A stretch of DNA of 64,000 nt from contig NW_014575562.1 in assembly GCF_000708205.1 (NCBI RefSeq), forward strand, positions 869,616-933,615, read 5' to 3'. Under the pieces are notes generated by a model, which was given only the letters and a program-made list of their open reading frames with translations, did no database searches and was not told the origin of the DNA. The DNA comes from Mixia osmundae IAM 14324 (Eukaryota; Basidiomycota; Mixiomycetes; Mixiales; Mixiaceae). Every line of letters begins with the position of its first letter. Positions within the stretch are counted from its first letter, which is position 1. Positions 63,338-64,000 of this stretch are shown piece by piece. The position numbers were made by a program, and so were the translations under genes.

Positions 63338-63822
63338 GTCGATATGCTGGGGATGTCAAGACCAGCAGCAAACTCTTCTTGCTCCTCAATTCGCTCTGGC
63401 ATTTACAGTGGTCGTTTCTGCGCGCCCGACATCATGCGCAGCCTTGGTGCATGTTTGCATCGAAAGTGCGATGCTAGAGACGCATGCATCGAGATTCGAC
63501 GCATCGGACATCTAGCCGCGCACAAATCCGGACTCTGGTGCCCATTCTACAAAATGGACGACCAATTGTCGATTCGAAATCAAAATGCCCATTCCTTGGC
63601 CGCTTGAGAAGCGCATACTCAGTAGCGAAGTTGAGGCGTGCTTCTAGACCTTTTGCGGCTGTTTAAAAGTTGAGGCGTCTGTGATCGCGGCGGGAGGTGG
63701 AGTCAAAATACTCGATGGCTGTACAGATCTATGCTCCTTTATTGACTACAGCCTACAGATCTGCGGCGCTAGCATAGCAGCCTCTTTCCCATTTGCAACA
63801 CGCAATGCACATGGTGGCCTGG
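63338..63822. other. Upstream region of the Zn2Cys6 factor
   Basis: 485 bases between this gene and the stop of the next minus-strand gene. No recognisable gene. It should hold the promoter of the zinc-cluster factor. Confidence 0.45.
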
Positions 63823-64000
63823 CTAGCTGTGCGCTCGCAATGTCTCGGAAAGCCATTGAAGAGCGTCAACATTACTGAACCTCGGCATGTAGCCGATTGC
63901 TCTTCGCGCTGCATGTGTCAGACGACCAATCAGTCGGTCTCACAGCCCGAGGATTGCATAGCGTGAACTTACCCTCGCTGTCGATGATTGAAATGTTGAT
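63823..64000 (-). CDS. 3' end of a gene, perhaps extended SDR (partial)
   Basis: Two exons are seen: from the window edge (64000) to 63973, and 63908-63823, joined in phase across a 64-base intron. They read INISIIDSEARRAIGYMPRF, then SNVDALQWLSETLRAHS and stop. The ARRxxGYxPxxS pattern near a C-terminus is common in extended short-chain dehydrogenases (NAD-dependent epimerases), but 37 residues are too few to be sure. The 5' part lies outside the window. Confidence 0.5.

Overview
The window is nuclear DNA of a gene-dense fungus. Genes lie on both strands, often 120-430 bases apart. Nearly every gene is cut by short introns of about 45-60 bases with GT..AG ends. Conserved proteins read in the standard code, with CTG as leucine. 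Protein style (forkhead factor, Pho80-type cyclin, AUR1, GUP1, expansin-like proteins, CalB-type lipase) and intron density suggest a basidiomycete yeast-like fungus. I lean to Pucciniomycotina, possibly near Mixia; that placement is inference, not shown by the sequence.

Layout, left to right. 0-16 kb: a forkhead factor, cytochrome oxidase subunit Cox5, the mitochondrial dynamin Mgm1, two related proteins of an unrecognised family, GPI transamidase subunit Gpi16 tail-to-tail with the GPI-lipid remodelling acyltransferase Gup1, the snRNP/snoRNP protein Snu13 and GTP cyclohydrolase I. 16-29 kb: a cytochrome b561-domain protein, the SNF1/AMPK kinase, the lipid-transfer autophagy protein Atg2, inositol phosphorylceramide synthase Aur1 and the decapping/pyrophosphohydrolase Rai1. 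29-34.6 kb: a fossil Ty1/copia fragment, a convergent pair of expansin-like secreted proteins, Atg8 and a leucine-rich-repeat protein. 34.7-46.7 kb: a long disordered DPW-motif protein, a secreted carboxylesterase, Nop16, pyruvate dehydrogenase E1 alpha, squalene epoxidase and eIF4A. 46.8-64 kb: a CalB-type lipase, a hypothetical protein, a secreted Ser/Gly/Asn repeat protein, a 2-kb stretch without a recognisable gene, a Pho80-type cyclin, the DEAD-box helicase Ded1, an OPT transporter, a Zn2Cys6 factor and the 3' end of one more gene.

Themes: membrane lipid and GPI-anchor biology (Gpi16, Gup1, Aur1, Erg1), autophagy (Atg2, Atg8), energy sensing and mitochondria (SNF1, Cox5, Mgm1, Pda1), RNA helicases and ribosome/RNA work (eIF4A, Ded1, Snu13, Nop16, Rai1), and secreted wall- or host-acting proteins (two expansin-like, esterase, lipase, repeat protein). 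There is no sign of a gene cluster with one shared pathway. Exon borders were plac​ed by eye, from reading-frame phase and conserved protein sequence, giving about 85 introns in all.

The most interesting signals are several GC-AG introns fixed by conserved protein sequence, a tandem-duplicated repeat gene whose second copy alone carries three introns, a 9-base internal exon, and an unrecognised paralogue pair in which one member changes frame.
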